64,000 nucleotides of DNA from assembly GCF_001273775.1 (NCBI RefSeq), contig NZ_CP011801.1, positions 186,001-250,000 on the forward strand, written 5' to 3'. How positions within the stretch are numbered: position 1 is the stretch's first letter; each line of letters opens with the position of its first letter. The position numbers were made by a program, and so were the translations under genes. This DNA comes from Nitrospira moscoviensis (GTDB lineage Bacteria > Nitrospirota > Nitrospiria > Nitrospirales > Nitrospiraceae). The notes beneath the pieces are model-generated. The model did no database searches. It was not told the DNA's origin and was given only the letters and a program-made list of their open reading frames with translations. Positions 17,668 to 27,676 of this stretch are shown piece after piece.

Positions 17668-18270
17668 ATGGCGGTCGATCAACAGGGATTGCTGGCCCGA
17701 CTGGTTAAAGAACTGGTTCGCCTTCCGGGCGTCGGGCAAAAAAGCGCGCAGCGGCTGGCCTTTCATCTCTTGAAGGCCGAACGGGAGGACGCTTTGCGCC
17801 TCGCCGATGCGATCCGGGCGGTGAAGGACGGCCTCGCCTTCTGCCGGCAATGCCGCAACATCGCCGAGGGGGAGCTCTGCGAATTTTGCCTGGACCCCAA
17901 ACGGGACCGGACCAAGATTCTGGTCGTCGAGGAACCCAGCACGCTCTACGCGGTGGAGCGGGCCGGCGCGTACCGCGGCCTCTATCATGTGCTGCTCGGC
18001 GCGCTGTCGCCGCTTGACGGCGTCGGTCCGGGCGACATTCGGGCCGAAGAACTGGTCGAGCGCGTGAAAGCGGGCGGCGTGGAGGAGGTGATTCTCGCCA
18101 CGAATCCGACGATCGAGGGCGAAGCGACCGCGATTTACCTGACCCGGCAGCTCAAGCCGTTCGGCATACGCGTCAGCCGCATCGCCTATGGCATCCCTGT
18201 CGGGATGGATATCGAGTATGCGGACGAAGTGACGCTCCTGAAATCGATCGAAGGCCGGCGGGATTTGTAA
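17668..18270 (+). CDS. recR: Recombination protein RecR
   Basis: 200 residues. RecFOR pathway protein that helps load RecA at gaps. The N-terminal helix-hairpin-helix LVRLPGVGQKSAQRLAFHLL is followed by a zinc finger (CRQCRNIAEGELCEFC), then the Toprim domain with VVEEPS and the C-terminal Walker-B-like end DEVTLLKSI. It lies 43 bp after ybaB in the conserved dnaX - ybaB - recR arrangement. The ribosome site is weak. Confidence 0.96.
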   Translation: MAVDQQGLLARLVKELVRLPGVGQKSAQRLAFHLLKAEREDALRLADAIRAVKDGLAFCRQCRNIAEGELCEFCLDPKRDRTKILVVEEPSTLYAVERAGAYRGLYHVLLGALSPLDGVGPGDIRAEELVERVKAGGVEEVILATNPTIEGEATAIYLTRQLKPFGIRVSRIAYGIPVGMDIEYADEVTLLKSIEGRRDL

Positions 18271-18291
18271 CCGGCCCGGCTTCTCCTCCCG

Positions 18292-18321
18292 TTGACCCTC
18301 TCTTCCGCGTCCTGTTATAGT
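18292..18321 (+). promoter_or_regulatory. sigma-70-type promoter of the DksA/TraR gene
   Basis: TTGACC (18292-18297) and TATAGT (18316-18321) are 18 bp apart, 34 bp before the ATG at 18356. Confidence 0.65.
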
Positions 18322-18355
18322 CGCGCCTCGTTCGGCATTCACTCCGTCGTCGACT

Positions 18356-18808
18356 ATGGCAACAAAGGCACGTGCGTCGTCCAAACGGGCCGCTTCGACG
18401 AAGCCCTCCACTCCGCTTTCCGTTACCCGAACCAACGCGAAGCAGTCGGCCGGCAAGAAAGCCAAATATCCCGATATCCGCCGGGATCTCGAGCGTCAGC
18501 GGGCGGCCATCCTCGATGAGGTGGGCGATGCGCTGACGAAGCGATCCGGCCAGGAGGCGTTCCCCGACGTGAGCGATCAGGCGTCGGCCGAAATGGACCA
18601 GAATTTCTCGATGCGGATCCGCGAGCGCGAGCAAAAGTTGCTCAAGAAGATCGAAGAAGCCCTGGAGCGGATGAAATCCAACACCTATGGCATCTGCGAG
18701 CGCTGCGGCGGCGAGATCCCGTACAAACGCCTCAAGGCCCGTCCTGTCACGACCCTCTGCATCGAGTGCAAGACTCTCCAAGAGCAGGAAGAACGAGCCC
18801 GTCGGTAA
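18356..18808 (+). CDS. TraR/DksA-family zinc-finger transcriptional regulator
   Basis: 150 residues. The basic N-terminal 45 residues are Ser/Lys/Thr-rich. A coiled coil with acidic tip follows (residues 45-110), then the C4 zinc finger CERC-x17-CIEC. DksA-like proteins bind the RNA polymerase secondary channel and adjust transcription, often with ppGpp. The tip region DVSDQASAE resembles the functional DxxDxA tip of DksA. The gene has its own promoter at 18292-18321 and no clear ribosome site. Confidence 0.88.
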   Translation: MATKARASSKRAASTKPSTPLSVTRTNAKQSAGKKAKYPDIRRDLERQRAAILDEVGDALTKRSGQEAFPDVSDQASAEMDQNFSMRIREREQKLLKKIEEALERMKSNTYGICERCGGEIPYKRLKARPVTTLCIECKTLQEQEERARR

Positions 18809-18823
18809 TTTGCTGGCGGGCCT

Positions 18824-19585
18824 TCAAAAGTGCAGAGCCACGCCGCCCACCACATGTCCGGTGGCGATGGTATAGCGCTCCTTGTAATCCGAGGGAAGGC
18901 CGAGTCCGGCAAAATTAAATGAATGCCATGCCTGCGTCCATTTGAACTCGCCGAAGACCGCCAGGTTTTTGACCAGAAAGATTTTAGCACCGACAAGACC
19001 TTGAAAAGCCGGCGAATAGCTTGTTTCTCGGTGCCCTGTGCTCGACTCGGTTAAACGTGCCCGTTGGACGCCTCCCCCTATCCCTACATAGGGATACCAT
19101 CGCCCTTGCGGCATGTCCGTTGTGGCCCATATGGGATAGCGGAAGAGCAAATTCACGGCCAGTTGGTTCACTGCAAACTCACTGGTACTCCCGAACGTCA
19201 TCGCGCCGAGCGGCAACCCGCTCATTTTGCCTACGCCCTCCCCCGGAACAGTCTGAGGTTGGAGGTCAGCCGTAAAACTGGTCCAGTCCAGTTCGACGCC
19301 GATCTGGGGCTGCCAACTAAGCCGTCTGGGTAAGTACCAGGCAGTGAGCTTGGCGCCAAAGGAGTCAGAGTTATCGAAGTTGAGGCCGATCGCTTTCGCG
19401 TCGACCGGTTCGAACCCCGCCGGCGTGATGGCGTAATTGAATCTCGCCGTAGTATTGGCGTGATAAGCCCGCCCACCGAACGCTCCGAACGAAAACTCCC
19501 ACTTACGCTCGGCTTGCGCTTCGTTCAAGGGCAGGGCGGTCAGCAATGCGGCAAGCAACGGGGCACAGATCAACGCGCGGCGCAT
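18824..19585 (-). CDS. Outer-membrane beta-barrel protein
   Basis: 253 residues from ATG 19585, set by GGGAGGAG; the longer open frame upstream has no site. The signal peptide ends NEAQA. The mature chain has alternating amphipathic strands with aromatic girdles and ends in VVGGVALHF, with a terminal Phe as the BAM complex prefers. The OmpW/OprF-like small barrel fold is inferred. Cargo or role unknown. It converges with the DksA-like gene 15 bp away. Confidence 0.75.
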   Translation of the reverse strand: MRRALICAPLLAALLTALPLNEAQAERKWEFSFGAFGGRAYHANTTARFNYAITPAGFEPVDAKAIGLNFDNSDSFGAKLTAWYLPRRLSWQPQIGVELDWTSFTADLQPQTVPGEGVGKMSGLPLGAMTFGSTSEFAVNQLAVNLLFRYPIWATTDMPQGRWYPYVGIGGGVQRARLTESSTGHRETSYSPAFQGLVGAKIFLVKNLAVFGEFKWTQAWHSFNFAGLGLPSDYKERYTIATGHVVGGVALHF

Positions 19586-19695
19586 AACTCCTCCCTCTTC
19601 TATGGTTAGCAAGACAAATAGCAAGCTATCAGAGGGGAAGCTGAATGGCCTAAGGAAATGTGTTTGTGTGCAAGCGGGAAACGGCGAGGGAAACA

Positions 19696-20841
19696 TCAAC
19701 GCTTCAGGAGTTTGATGCGCTCGCGGACATGGGCGGCTCGCGCCTCTTCGTCGGGATTGCCTTCCACCAGCGCGAGGAATGTCTCGTATTCGGCGAGGGC
19801 GCGTTTGGGATTAGTCGGCTCGTAGGCTTCGGCGAGATTATAGCGGGCGACGGCATAGTTGGGCCGCAGGGTGACGGCCCGTTCGAAGAGGCCCAACGCG
19901 GCCGCCTTGTCGCCCATCTTCTCATGGACGGTCCCGAGATTGTTCAACACCTCGGGAATATTCGGCCTGATCGCCAAGGACTGAAGCATTTCCGCCTTCG
20001 CCTTCTCGAGCTCACCTTTCGCTTCCCACGCCAGTCCGAGCTTATGGTGCGCCTCCGCCAGCCACACTTTGTTGGTAAAGCCGCCGGCGATCGCTTTCTG
20101 ATAGGCGTCGGCGGCGATGTCGTAGTTCTTGTCGCCGCAATAAGCCAGTTGCGCCGCTTGTCCGCGCGCGAATTGCTGCAGCGAGACGAACGGCTCCCTG
20201 TCTTCGCTGCCCTGACTCTCGACCGTCCGGCCGCCCGCGCCGCCGGACGGATTCCGCAAGCGATCCAAAAATTCTCGGCGATACGGCGAGAAAAGCCGGA
20301 CATACGGGTCGATCGTGAAAGAGGCCGCGAGCAAGATCGGCCGTTCCCGCGACCCGGTGACCAAATATTGCGTGGTGCTTTTTTCGTCGCCGGTTTCGAA
20401 CAACGCGCTGGTGTCCATGTTGGCTTTGGTCGCCAGTTGCGCCACCGTCAGATAAAACTCGAGCGAAGGCTTGAGTTGCGAGAGGGTGCGCCGCAGCACG
20501 GGATAAGGCGTCAGATCCAGACCCTGCGGGAACGTGAAGAGGGCCCCGACCAAGCGGCCGTCTTCATCGAAGAAATAGGACTCGTCGGCATGGGAGGCGC
20601 TCTGGGCTTGCTGGATACGAATTTCCTGCCCGCTTCCCCACGCGCGTCCCGCTTTCGGAGCCGCGGGGAGTTTGGCATGGAAGTCTGCCGTGCGCTCGCA
20701 CAGGGCCGATTTTAACAGCGTCAGGTCGCTTTCCGACGGCGGCAAATCGGGCCGCACGGATGCGGTGCCGCATCCGGAGAGCAGCGCGAGCGCCAGCATG
20801 GCGCGGCACGAGGAGGCGAGATTCGCAAACGCACGGCTCAT
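19696..20841 (-). CDS. TPR-repeat lipoprotein
   Basis: 381 residues from ATG 20841. Lipobox LLSGC (Cys24) indicates a lipid anchor. Residues 30-200 are an unfamiliar domain with a central beta-rich part. Residues 215-365 contain four or so tetratricopeptide repeats, e.g. AHHKLGLAWEAKGELEKAK and VLNNLGTVHEKMGDKAAA. Such repeats bind partner proteins in envelope complexes. The start is uncertain because no good ribosome site is visible; a TTG or ATG upstream would only add residues ahead of the signal. Confidence 0.78.
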   Translation of the reverse strand: MSRAFANLASSCRAMLALALLSGCGTASVRPDLPPSESDLTLLKSALCERTADFHAKLPAAPKAGRAWGSGQEIRIQQAQSASHADESYFFDEDGRLVGALFTFPQGLDLTPYPVLRRTLSQLKPSLEFYLTVAQLATKANMDTSALFETGDEKSTTQYLVTGSRERPILLAASFTIDPYVRLFSPYRREFLDRLRNPSGGAGGRTVESQGSEDREPFVSLQQFARGQAAQLAYCGDKNYDIAADAYQKAIAGGFTNKVWLAEAHHKLGLAWEAKGELEKAKAEMLQSLAIRPNIPEVLNNLGTVHEKMGDKAAALGLFERAVTLRPNYAVARYNLAEAYEPTNPKRALAEYETFLALVEGNPDEEARAAHVRERIKLLKR

Positions 20842-20963
20842 ATGGGCGTAGGACGACGGGGGATTTTCAAACCATACACGATTTGATGGGGGCAATGCGA
20901 AGGGAGAAACACGAAGGCCCGCTTCACGAGGAGACAGCGGGCCTTGCAGAAGATCACACGGGC

Positions 20964-21305
20964 TTACCGGCGTTGCTGATCGACCATCGCGTCTTCAGGG
21001 GTGTAGCCGAACAGATAGGGGAACGTGCCGGCGAGTGTGTAGAGCGGCCGGTTAATCGCGTAGTCGAACGCATGTCCGATCGGGTGGAGAAGAAAACCGA
21101 GCCAGCGAAAGGGATTGTCGTAGACCGGCGAGGCCGCAGCCGGATCGGAATAGACCAGCGCCGTGCTGTCCATCACGTTATAAATGCTGGTCGGGGGGGT
21201 ATATTCGCGGTCATCCGGATACGCGCCTTGCTGGGAAGTTGTCCCGCAGCCCGAAGCCAGAACAGCCATGATGACGACAGCCAATGCGTACGACGTTACT
21301 CTCAT
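20964..21305 (-). CDS. Small lipoprotein of unknown function
   Basis: 113 residues from ATG 21305 (GAGG upstream). Lipobox VLASGC (Cys20). The mature part is Pro/Tyr-rich with a short hydrophobic stretch (FRWLGFLLHPIGHAFDYAINRPLY) that may be membrane-associated. The family is not recognised. It lies 155 bp downstream of tRNA-Val on the same strand, and the gap 21306-21460 shows nothing else. Confidence 0.65.
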   Translation of the reverse strand: MRVTSYALAVVIMAVLASGCGTTSQQGAYPDDREYTPPTSIYNVMDSTALVYSDPAAASPVYDNPFRWLGFLLHPIGHAFDYAINRPLYTLAGTFPYLFGYTPEDAMVDQQRR

Positions 21306-21460
21306 ACCGAACCTCGCTTGTTGTGGTCCACCGTTACGCCGGCGTTCCTTCAAGACAAATACAGGGGAAGTGTAGCCGACATCCGAACATCTGTCCAGAA
21401 ACCGGAGGGTTTCACCTGCCTTAAGGAAATCGGTTTGAAGGGCCGCCGCTGGAGGGGGGG

Positions 21461-21535
21461 TGGTGGGCGATACAGGTATCGAACCTGTGGCCTCTTCCGT
21501 GTGAAGGAAGCGCTCTACCACTGAGCTAATCGCCC
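21461..21535 (-). tRNA. tRNA-Val (anticodon CAC)
   Basis: The acceptor GGGCGAT/ATCGCCC has discriminator A and an encoded CCA. The anticodon stem CTTCC/GGAAG surrounds TTCACAC, giving CAC (codon GUG). The T arm is ACAGG-TTCGATA-CCTGT. The promoter is at 21546-21575. Confidence 0.95.
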
Positions 21536-21545
21536 ACGCCAGCGG

Positions 21546-21575
21546 AGTCTAGCACGGCGTTGCGAAACGGAGCAA
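21546..21575 (-). promoter_or_regulatory. Promoter of tRNA-Val
   Basis: On the minus strand TTGCTC (21575-21570) and TAGACT (21551-21546) are 18 bp apart, ending 10 bp before the tRNA. Confidence 0.55.
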
Positions 21576-21600
21576 CACGGACCTCCCGCCCGCCTCTGCC

Positions 21601-21630
21601 TTGACTTCCCCAAAACACGGTTTCTAGAAT
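21601..21630 (+). promoter_or_regulatory. Promoter of the trmFO - xerC - hslVU - argB run
   Basis: TTGACT (21601-21606) and TAGAAT (21625-21630) are 18 bp apart. The trmFO ATG lies 37 bp downstream behind AAGGAG. It sits back to back with the tRNA-Val promoter. Confidence 0.65.
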
Positions 21631-21667
21631 GAGCCCTTCTATTTTTCCCCGCAAGGAGCACGGGTCT

Positions 21668-22984
21668 ATGAGAGATGACGTGGTCATCGTGGGCGGTGGT
21701 CTGGCCGGCTCGGAAGCGGCCTGGCAGGCCGCCAACCGGGGCGCGAAGGTGACACTCTATGAGATGCGTCCCAAAGAGATGACGCAGGCCCATAAGACGG
21801 GCGGCTTGGCCGAGCTGGTCTGCTCCAATTCGTTGGGATCTAGGGACCCGCACAACGCGCCGGGAATTCTGAAAGAGGAAATGCGCCGCCTGGGGTCCTT
21901 GATTATCGCCTCCGCGGAGCAGGCGCGGGTTCCCGCCGGATCGGCGCTGGCCGTGGATCGGGATCAATTTTCGCTGGCCGTCACACGCGCGCTCGAAAGC
22001 CATCCGAATATCCGGATTGTGCGCGAAGAAATCGCCGGGATCCCGAGGGACTGCCTGTGCATCATCGCGACCGGTCCTTTGACGTCCGAGAAGCTGTCGG
22101 ACGCCATCCGCCAGGTTACGCAGTCCCAGCATCTCTACTTCTTTGACGCGATCTCGCCGATCGTCGACGCGGATTCGATCAACATGGATATCGCCTTCCG
22201 CGCCTCCCGCTACGACAAGGGCGGCGACGATTATCTGAATTGTCCGATGACCGAGGAGCAGTACAATCGGTTTTACGATGCACTCATGGCGGCCGAAAAG
22301 GTGCGGCCGAAGGAATTCGAAAAAACGCCGTACTTCGAGGCCTGCATTCCGATCGAAGTGATGGCCGAGCGCGGCCGGCAGACCATGCAGTTCGGGCCGC
22401 TCAAGCCGGTCGGCCTGGAAGACCCGAGGACCTGCATCCGGCCCTACGCCGTCGTTCAATTGAGGACCGAGAACGTCCACCGCACCTGCTACAACTTAGT
22501 CGGCTTTCAGACCAAGTTGACCTACCCGGAGCAGAAGCGCGTATTCCGCATGATTCCCGGCTTGGAGCAGGCGGAGTTTCTGCGCTACGGCAGCCTGCAT
22601 CGCAACACCTTCATCAACTCGCCGCAACTGCTGCTGAACACCCTGCAATTCAAAGCGCGCGGCACATTGTTTTTCGCCGGGCAGTTGGTGGGCGTGGAGG
22701 GCTACACCGAGTCGGCCGCGATGGGCGGGCTCGCCGGCATCAACGCGGCGCGCGCGTTGGCGGGGTTGCCGCTGGTCAGCCCGCCGCCGACGACGGCGCA
22801 CGGGTGTCTGGTGGCGCACATCGCCCTGTCGGACCCGCGCCATTTTCAGCCGATGAACACCAACTTCGGCCTCTTCCCTCCGCTGGCGACCGCGCCCAGG
22901 GACAAAGAGAAGAAGCGCCGCATGATCGCCGAACGGGCCTTAGAGGACTTCGAATCATGGAAGGCGCGATCGGGGCTTTCGTGA
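21668..22984 (+). CDS. trmFO: Methylenetetrahydrofolate-tRNA-(uracil-5-)-methyltransferase
   Basis: Flavoenzyme that makes ribothymidine at position 54 of tRNA using methylene-THF and FADH2. 438 residues from ATG 21668 behind AAGGAG. The N-terminal FAD-binding motif is [16 protein letters not shown]. The conserved CSNSLGS region and the PFFEAC-like segment [15 protein letters not shown] contain the family cysteines. GYTESAAMG(G)LAGINAA near the C-terminus closes the FAD site. It is the first gene of a run leading to xerC, an order also found in Firmicutes (trmFO - codV - clpQY). Confidence 0.95.
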   Translation: MRDDVVIVGGGLAGSEAAWQAANRGAKVTLYEMRPKEMTQAHKTGGLAELVCSNSLGSRDPHNAPGILKEEMRRLGSLIIASAEQARVPAGSALAVDRDQFSLAVTRALESHPNIRIVREEIAGIPRDCLCIIATGPLTSEKLSDAIRQVTQSQHLYFFDAISPIVDADSINMDIAFRASRYDKGGDDYLNCPMTEEQYNRFYDALMAAEKVRPKEFEKTPYFEACIPIEVMAERGRQTMQFGPLKPVGLEDPRTCIRPYAVVQLRTENVHRTCYNLVGFQTKLTYPEQKRVFRMIPGLEQAEFLRYGSLHRNTFINSPQLLLNTLQFKARGTLFFAGQLVGVEGYTESAAMGGLAGINAARALAGLPLVSPPPTTAHGCLVAHIALSDPRHFQPMNTNFGLFPPLATAPRDKEKKRRMIAERALEDFESWKARSGLS

Positions 22985-23898
22985 ATTTTCTCCAAGTGGA
23001 GCGCAACGCGTCGCCGGAAACCGTCCGGAATTACCGGTCCGATCTCCGCCAACTGGCCTCGTTCCTTCACCAAGGCCGGCCGGCCGGCGACTCCCTCAAC
23101 CCCGATCACGTGACGGCTCAGGATCTCCGACGCTATCTGCATTGGCTCGATCGGCAGGGCGAAAAGGCCTCGTCGCTCGCGAGAAAGTTGGCGTGTCTGC
23201 GGAGTTTCTATCGGTTCCTCGTCCGTGCACGGGTCGTGCAGTGGAATCCTGCCGAGGACATCCGCAGTCCCAAATTGCCGAAAGCCCTTCCCCGGGTGCT
23301 CACGAAAGACGATGCCGGCGCTCTCATGGAGTCGCCGTCCGGATCGTCGCCGTTGTCCCTACGGGATCGCGCGGTGCTCGAAACGCTGTATTCGACGGGC
23401 GCGCGCGTCAGCGAGGCGGTCGGGATGAATGTGGCCGATCTGGACGCCGCTGAGGGACTGGCGCATTTGCGCGGCAAGGGGCGCAAGGAGCGGGTGGTAC
23501 CGATCGGGGATGTCGCGCTGCAGGCCATTCAGGACTATCGCCGGTCGTTACAGCCGTCCGCGCGTCACCGGGAGCGGTCCGCGCCGCTCTTCCTCAATCA
23601 TCGAGGAGGGCGTCTGACGACGCGCAGCGTGGCGCGGATCGTGGCGAAGTACTCCAGCCGTCTGGCCGGCGGCGCCGTGAGCCCCCACGCTCTCCGGCAT
23701 TCGTATGCGACCCATTTATTGGATGAAGGCGCGGATCTGCGGTCCATTCAGGAAATGCTGGGCCATGCCTCGCTGAGCACGACGCAAAAATACACGCACC
23801 TGGCTGCTGATCAACTCATGGCTGTCTATGACCGCGCCCATCCAAGGGCCAAAACCGGGGCCGGATCGCGGGCCAAGAAAGACCAGCCGCCGTCATGA
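22957..23898 (+). CDS. xerC: Tyrosine recombinase XerC
   Basis: Site-specific recombinase that resolves chromosome dimers at dif. 313 residues from ATG 22957, which overlaps trmFO by 28 bp; a GTG at 22981 overlapping the trmFO stop is an alternative. The N-terminal SAM-like domain is followed by the catalytic set Arg ([10 protein letters not shown]), Lys ([11 protein letters not shown]), His-x-x-Arg ([12 protein letters not shown]), His ([10 protein letters not shown]) and Tyr (KYTHL). All are present. The stop overlaps the hslV start (ATGA). The position next to hslVU matches the XerC/CodV group rather than a phage integrase. Confidence 0.92.
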   Translation: MEGAIGAFVNFLQVERNASPETVRNYRSDLRQLASFLHQGRPAGDSLNPDHVTAQDLRRYLHWLDRQGEKASSLARKLACLRSFYRFLVRARVVQWNPAEDIRSPKLPKALPRVLTKDDAGALMESPSGSSPLSLRDRAVLETLYSTGARVSEAVGMNVADLDAAEGLAHLRGKGRKERVVPIGDVALQAIQDYRRSLQPSARHRERSAPLFLNHRGGRLTTRSVARIVAKYSSRLAGGAVSPHALRHSYATHLLDEGADLRSIQEMLGHASLSTTQKYTHLAADQLMAVYDRAHPRAKTGAGSRAKKDQPPS

Positions 23899-24431
23899 GG
23901 ATTCGGTCCACCACCATTCTCGGTGTGCGGCGCGACGGCCGGGTGGCCATGGGGTGCGACGGGCAGGTCACGGTCGGCACCACGGTGATGAAGCACAACG
24001 CGAAAAAGCTCCGCCGCCTGCATCACGATCAGGTGCTGGCCGGCTTCGCGGGCGCCACCGCGGACGCGTTCACGCTCTTCGAGAAATTCGAGAGCAAGTT
24101 GGAAGAGCATCGCGGGAATTTGACCAGGGCCGCGGTGGAGCTCGCCAAAGACTGGCGGACCGACCGGGTGCTGCGGCGTCTGGAAGCGCTGCTGGCCGTC
24201 GCCGGCCGGGAGCACTCCTTCATCATCTCGGGCACCGGCGACGTCGTGGAGCCGGAAGACGGGATCTTGGCCATCGGATCTGGCGGCCCCTATGCGTTGG
24301 CCGCGGCCCGGGCGCTGCTCCATCATTCAGCGCTCGACGCCGCGACGATCGTCGCCGAGTCGATGAAGATTGCCGGCGGCATCGACATCTATACGAACGA
24401 ACAGATCATCGTCGAGGAATTACGAGGATAA
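23895..24431 (+). CDS. hslV: ATP-dependent protease subunit HslV
   Basis: Proteasome-beta-like threonine peptidase that partners with HslU. 178 residues. Processing would expose a Thr near the N-terminus ([13 protein letters not shown]). The conserved GCDGQVTVG and [13 protein letters not shown] segments and the ITNxQI-like end ([12 protein letters not shown]) are present. It overlaps xerC by 4 bp and is followed after 7 bp by hslU. Confidence 0.95.
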   Translation: MRIRSTTILGVRRDGRVAMGCDGQVTVGTTVMKHNAKKLRRLHHDQVLAGFAGATADAFTLFEKFESKLEEHRGNLTRAAVELAKDWRTDRVLRRLEALLAVAGREHSFIISGTGDVVEPEDGILAIGSGGPYALAAARALLHHSALDAATIVAESMKIAGGIDIYTNEQIIVEELRG

Positions 24432-24438
24432 CCGTATC

Positions 24439-25836
24439 GTGGAATCGCGTACGCCAGATATCGGCCAGCTGAACGTCAACAGCCTGACACCGCGCCAGAT
24501 CGTGGAGGAGCTGAATCGGTATGTGATCGGGCAGAAGGACGCGAAGCGGATGGTCGCGATCGCGCTCCGGAACCGCTGGCGCCGCCAACAGCTGTCGCCC
24601 GATCTGCGCGATGAGGTCATGCCGAAGAACATCATCATGATCGGGCCGACCGGCGTCGGTAAAACGGAAATCGCCCGGCGGCTCGCCAAGCTGGCGCAGG
24701 CCCCCTTCATCAAAGTCGAGGCGTCGAAGTTCACCGAGGTGGGCTATGTCGGGCGCGACGTGGAGTCCATCGTCCGTGATCTCACCGAGCTCGCGATCAA
24801 CATGGTGAAGACGCAACGCCTCGAAGTCGTACAGCAAAAGGCCGAACAGCAGGCCGAGGAGCGGCTGCTCGACCTGCTCTTGCCGCCGCCCCCGCCGAGG
24901 CCTGGCTTCTTCGACACTGCGGGCGATGCGGCCGCCCAGGCGCCGGCGGATACCCCTGACACCACCCGGTCCAAGCTCCGCTTGCAACTCCGCGAAGGGA
25001 AGCTCGACGAGCGCACGGTCGAAATGGAGGTCAAGGAGCGAACCCTCCCGGTCGGCGTGATTTCCAACGTCGGCGGGCTCGACGAGCTGGAAAGCAATCT
25101 GCGCGACATGTTGGGCGGCATGTTCCAAGGCAAAAAGAAGAAACGCCCGATGAAAGTGCCGGAAGCGTTGAAGCATCTCGCGCAGGAGGAAGCGCAGAAA
25201 TTGATCGATATGGATGACGTGGTGCGCGAAGCGATCACCAAAGTGGAGCAGACCGGCATCGTCTTTCTCGACGAGATCGACAAGATCGCCGGGCGGGAAC
25301 GGACCATGGGGCCGGACGTCTCCCGTGAAGGCGTACAGCGCGACCTGCTGCCGATCGTTGAAGGGTGCACGGTCACGACCAAACACGGGCCGGTGGCCAC
25401 CGACCATATCCTCTTCATCGCCGCCGGCGCGTTCCACGTCGCGAAACCGTCGGACCTCATTCCGGAGCTCCAGGGCCGGTTCCCCATCCGCGTGGAGCTG
25501 AGCCCCTTGTCGAAAGAGGATTTTGTGCGTATCCTCACGGAGCCGAAGGGCGCCCTGGTGCGGCAGTATCAGGCGCTGCTGGCGACCGAGGGGCTGACGG
25601 TCGACTTCTCCAAAGAAGGCGTGGAGGAAATCGCCGACATCGCGGTGCAGGTGAACGACCGGACGGAGAATATCGGGGCGCGGCGCCTCTTCACGATCAT
25701 GGAACGGCTGCTCGAGCAGATCTCGTTCGAAGGGCCGGAGTGGCCGGACAAGCGCATGGAGATCACCGCCGGCTATGTTCGGGAACGTTTGAAAGACATC
25801 GTGAAGGACCAGGATCTGAGCCGCTACATTCTTTGA
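24439..25836 (+). CDS. hslU: ATP-dependent protease ATPase subunit HslU
   Basis: AAA+ unfoldase ring for HslV. 465 residues from a GTG at 24439 placed behind GAGGA; the upstream part of the frame overlaps hslV and lacks homology. Walker A is GPTGVGKT, the pore motif is GYVGRD, Walker B is [11 protein letters not shown] and sensor-2 is NIGARRL. An I-domain with an Ala/Pro-rich insert lies at about 150-220. The C-terminus ends DLSRYIL, as needed for docking into HslV. Confidence 0.95.
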   Translation: MESRTPDIGQLNVNSLTPRQIVEELNRYVIGQKDAKRMVAIALRNRWRRQQLSPDLRDEVMPKNIIMIGPTGVGKTEIARRLAKLAQAPFIKVEASKFTEVGYVGRDVESIVRDLTELAINMVKTQRLEVVQQKAEQQAEERLLDLLLPPPPPRPGFFDTAGDAAAQAPADTPDTTRSKLRLQLREGKLDERTVEMEVKERTLPVGVISNVGGLDELESNLRDMLGGMFQGKKKKRPMKVPEALKHLAQEEAQKLIDMDDVVREAITKVEQTGIVFLDEIDKIAGRERTMGPDVSREGVQRDLLPIVEGCTVTTKHGPVATDHILFIAAGAFHVAKPSDLIPELQGRFPIRVELSPLSKEDFVRILTEPKGALVRQYQALLATEGLTVDFSKEGVEEIADIAVQVNDRTENIGARRLFTIMERLLEQISFEGPEWPDKRMEITAGYVRERLKDIVKDQDLSRYIL

Positions 25837-25894
25837 GCGATCAGCGTGTGGGCCTGATTGCTGACAGCCGAGAGCTGACAGCGAGGAGAAACGC

Positions 25895-26791
25895 ATGAAC
25901 CGACTCATCAAAAAAGCGAACGTCCTGATCGAGGCCCTGCCCTACATCCGGACGTTCCGCGGCAAGACCGTGGTCGTGAAGTACGGCGGCCATGCGATGA
26001 CCGACGCCTCGCTGAAAGAACGGTTCGCGCAGGATGTCGTGCTGCTCAAGTACGTCGGCATCAACCCGGTCATCATCCATGGAGGCGGGCCGCAGATCGA
26101 CAAGATGTTGGACCGGCTCGGCATCGAGGCCAAGTTCCGCCACGGCGTCCGGGTGACCGACGAAGCGACGATGGAAATCGTCGAAATGGTGCTCGCCGGC
26201 AAGATCAACATGGAGATCACGGATCTGATCAACCGGCACGGCGGCAGCGCCGTGGGATTGAGCGGCAAGGACGGCGGATTGATCCTGAGCAAGCCGCTCA
26301 CGGCCAAGGCGTGGGCGGAGAGTCTGGAACGCGATCTGGATGGGGAAGACGGGGACGGCGACTTCGGATTGGTGGGCGATATCGAAAAGGTGGACCCGAG
26401 CCTGCTGCATAAGCTGCAAGGGGATCACTACATCCCCATCATTGCGCCCATCGGCACGGACCGTGAGGGGAACACCTACAATATCAATGCGGATCTGGTG
26501 GCGGGAGCGGTCGCGGGAGCCTTGCGCGCCGAGAAACTCGTCATGATGACCGATATCAAGGGCATTCGCGACGCCAAGGGCCGCCATCTCTCGACGGTCT
26601 CGCGCAAAGACGTGCAGCGGATGGTGAAGAAAGGCACGATTACCGAGGGCATGCTGCCGAAAGTGCATGCCTGTCTCGACGCGCTGGCCGGGGGGGTCGG
26701 CAAGGCCCACATCATCGACGGCCGCATCCCCCACGCGATCCTGCTCGAGATCTTCACGCATAAAGGCATCGGCACCGAGATCGTGACCTAG
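25895..26791 (+). CDS. argB: Acetylglutamate kinase
   Basis: Second step of arginine synthesis: phosphorylates N-acetylglutamate. 298 residues. The nucleotide-binding VVKYGGHAM and substrate-binding VIIHGGGPQI motifs are present, followed by the C-terminal VHACLDAL and RIPHAILLEIF. GCGAGGAG precedes the ATG. It follows hslU by 58 bp. That gap contains a 9-nt direct repeat (GCTGACAGC twice). Confidence 0.95.
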   Translation: MNRLIKKANVLIEALPYIRTFRGKTVVVKYGGHAMTDASLKERFAQDVVLLKYVGINPVIIHGGGPQIDKMLDRLGIEAKFRHGVRVTDEATMEIVEMVLAGKINMEITDLINRHGGSAVGLSGKDGGLILSKPLTAKAWAESLERDLDGEDGDGDFGLVGDIEKVDPSLLHKLQGDHYIPIIAPIGTDREGNTYNINADLVAGAVAGALRAEKLVMMTDIKGIRDAKGRHLSTVSRKDVQRMVKKGTITEGMLPKVHACLDALAGGVGKAHIIDGRIPHAILLEIFTHKGIGTEIVT

Positions 26792-26815
26792 CTCTGTCGC
26801 CGGGAAACCGACTGC

Positions 26816-27676
26816 GTGCCCGCCGCCGCCGACCGCTTTACTCACGATCTTCACCGCCTCGTCAGGGAGCGGCATCCCCTCGCCTCTCCCGCCGCATTAC
26901 GCGAGACTGCGGACTATCTGCGCCAGCGCTTCGCGACTCTTGAGTTGACGGTCACCCGGCATCGATTTCCAGCTCTGGGCGATACCTACGAGAACGTCGT
27001 TGCCACCCTTTCTGGTCCATCCGGCGTCGGTAAACCTCTCATCCTGGCCGCCCATTACGATACCGTCGCCGGCTCGCCGGGCGCCGACGACAATGCCAGT
27101 TCGCTGGCAGTGCTGATAGATGTCGCGAGTCAAGTAGGCAGACTGGCCCTTGAACGGCCGGTCCAGTTTATCGCCTTCAGTTTGGAAGAGCAGAACCTGC
27201 TGGGCAGCCGGGCGTATGCCGCTCACTTGGCCGCCAGCGGGCAATCCATCGACGGCGCCATCGTCTTGGAATGTGTCGGCTATGCTAGCCAGGCGGAAGG
27301 CTCGCAGCAGACTCCTCCGGGCGTGCCGGTTCCGGTTCCGACGACCGGAAACTTCCTCGCCGTGGTCGGCAATGAGCGATCGCAGGCCTTCACCGGCTCC
27401 GTTGCGCAGGCGATGAGCCGGTGCCTCCCCATCGTCCCCCTGATCGTACCGGGCAATGGCGAGCTGCTCCCCGATACCAGACGGAGCGACCACACAGCCT
27501 TTTGGGAGCAGGGCTTCCCGGCCGTCATGCTGACCGACACGGCAAACTTTCGAAATCCCCATTATCACCAGCCGACGGATCGGCTCGACACATTGAATCT
27601 CGACTTCATGGCGTCGGTGGCCGACGGCATTGCCGCGGCGGTGATGGCGCTGGCCGGGAAAATGGAACATCCATGA
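26816..27676 (+). CDS. M28-family zinc peptidase
   Basis: 286 residues from a GTG at 26816 with a weak ribosome site. It shows the M28 pattern: His/Asp in LAAHYDTVAGSPGADDNAS, the catalytic Glu pair in FSLEEQNLLGS, Glu/Asp in LECVGYAS and a late His in PHYHQPTDRLD. These enzymes are aminopeptidases or carboxypeptidase-like; some act as glutaminyl cyclases. No signal peptide is seen, so a cytoplasmic location is likely. It overlaps the next gene by 4 bp (ATGA), suggesting coupling. Confidence 0.85.
   Translation: MPAAADRFTHDLHRLVRERHPLASPAALRETADYLRQRFATLELTVTRHRFPALGDTYENVVATLSGPSGVGKPLILAAHYDTVAGSPGADDNASSLAVLIDVASQVGRLALERPVQFIAFSLEEQNLLGSRAYAAHLAASGQSIDGAIVLECVGYASQAEGSQQTPPGVPVPVPTTGNFLAVVGNERSQAFTGSVAQAMSRCLPIVPLIVPGNGELLPDTRRSDHTAFWEQGFPAVMLTDTANFRNPHYHQPTDRLDTLNLDFMASVADGIAAAVMALAGKMEHP

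Noticed and set aside
22240..22956. Long N-terminal extension of xerC inside trmFO
   Set aside because: Out-of-frame reading of trmFO; XerC homology begins at about 22957.
24406..25911. 501-codon open frame antisense to hslU
   Set aside because: No recognisable domain; hslU is certain.
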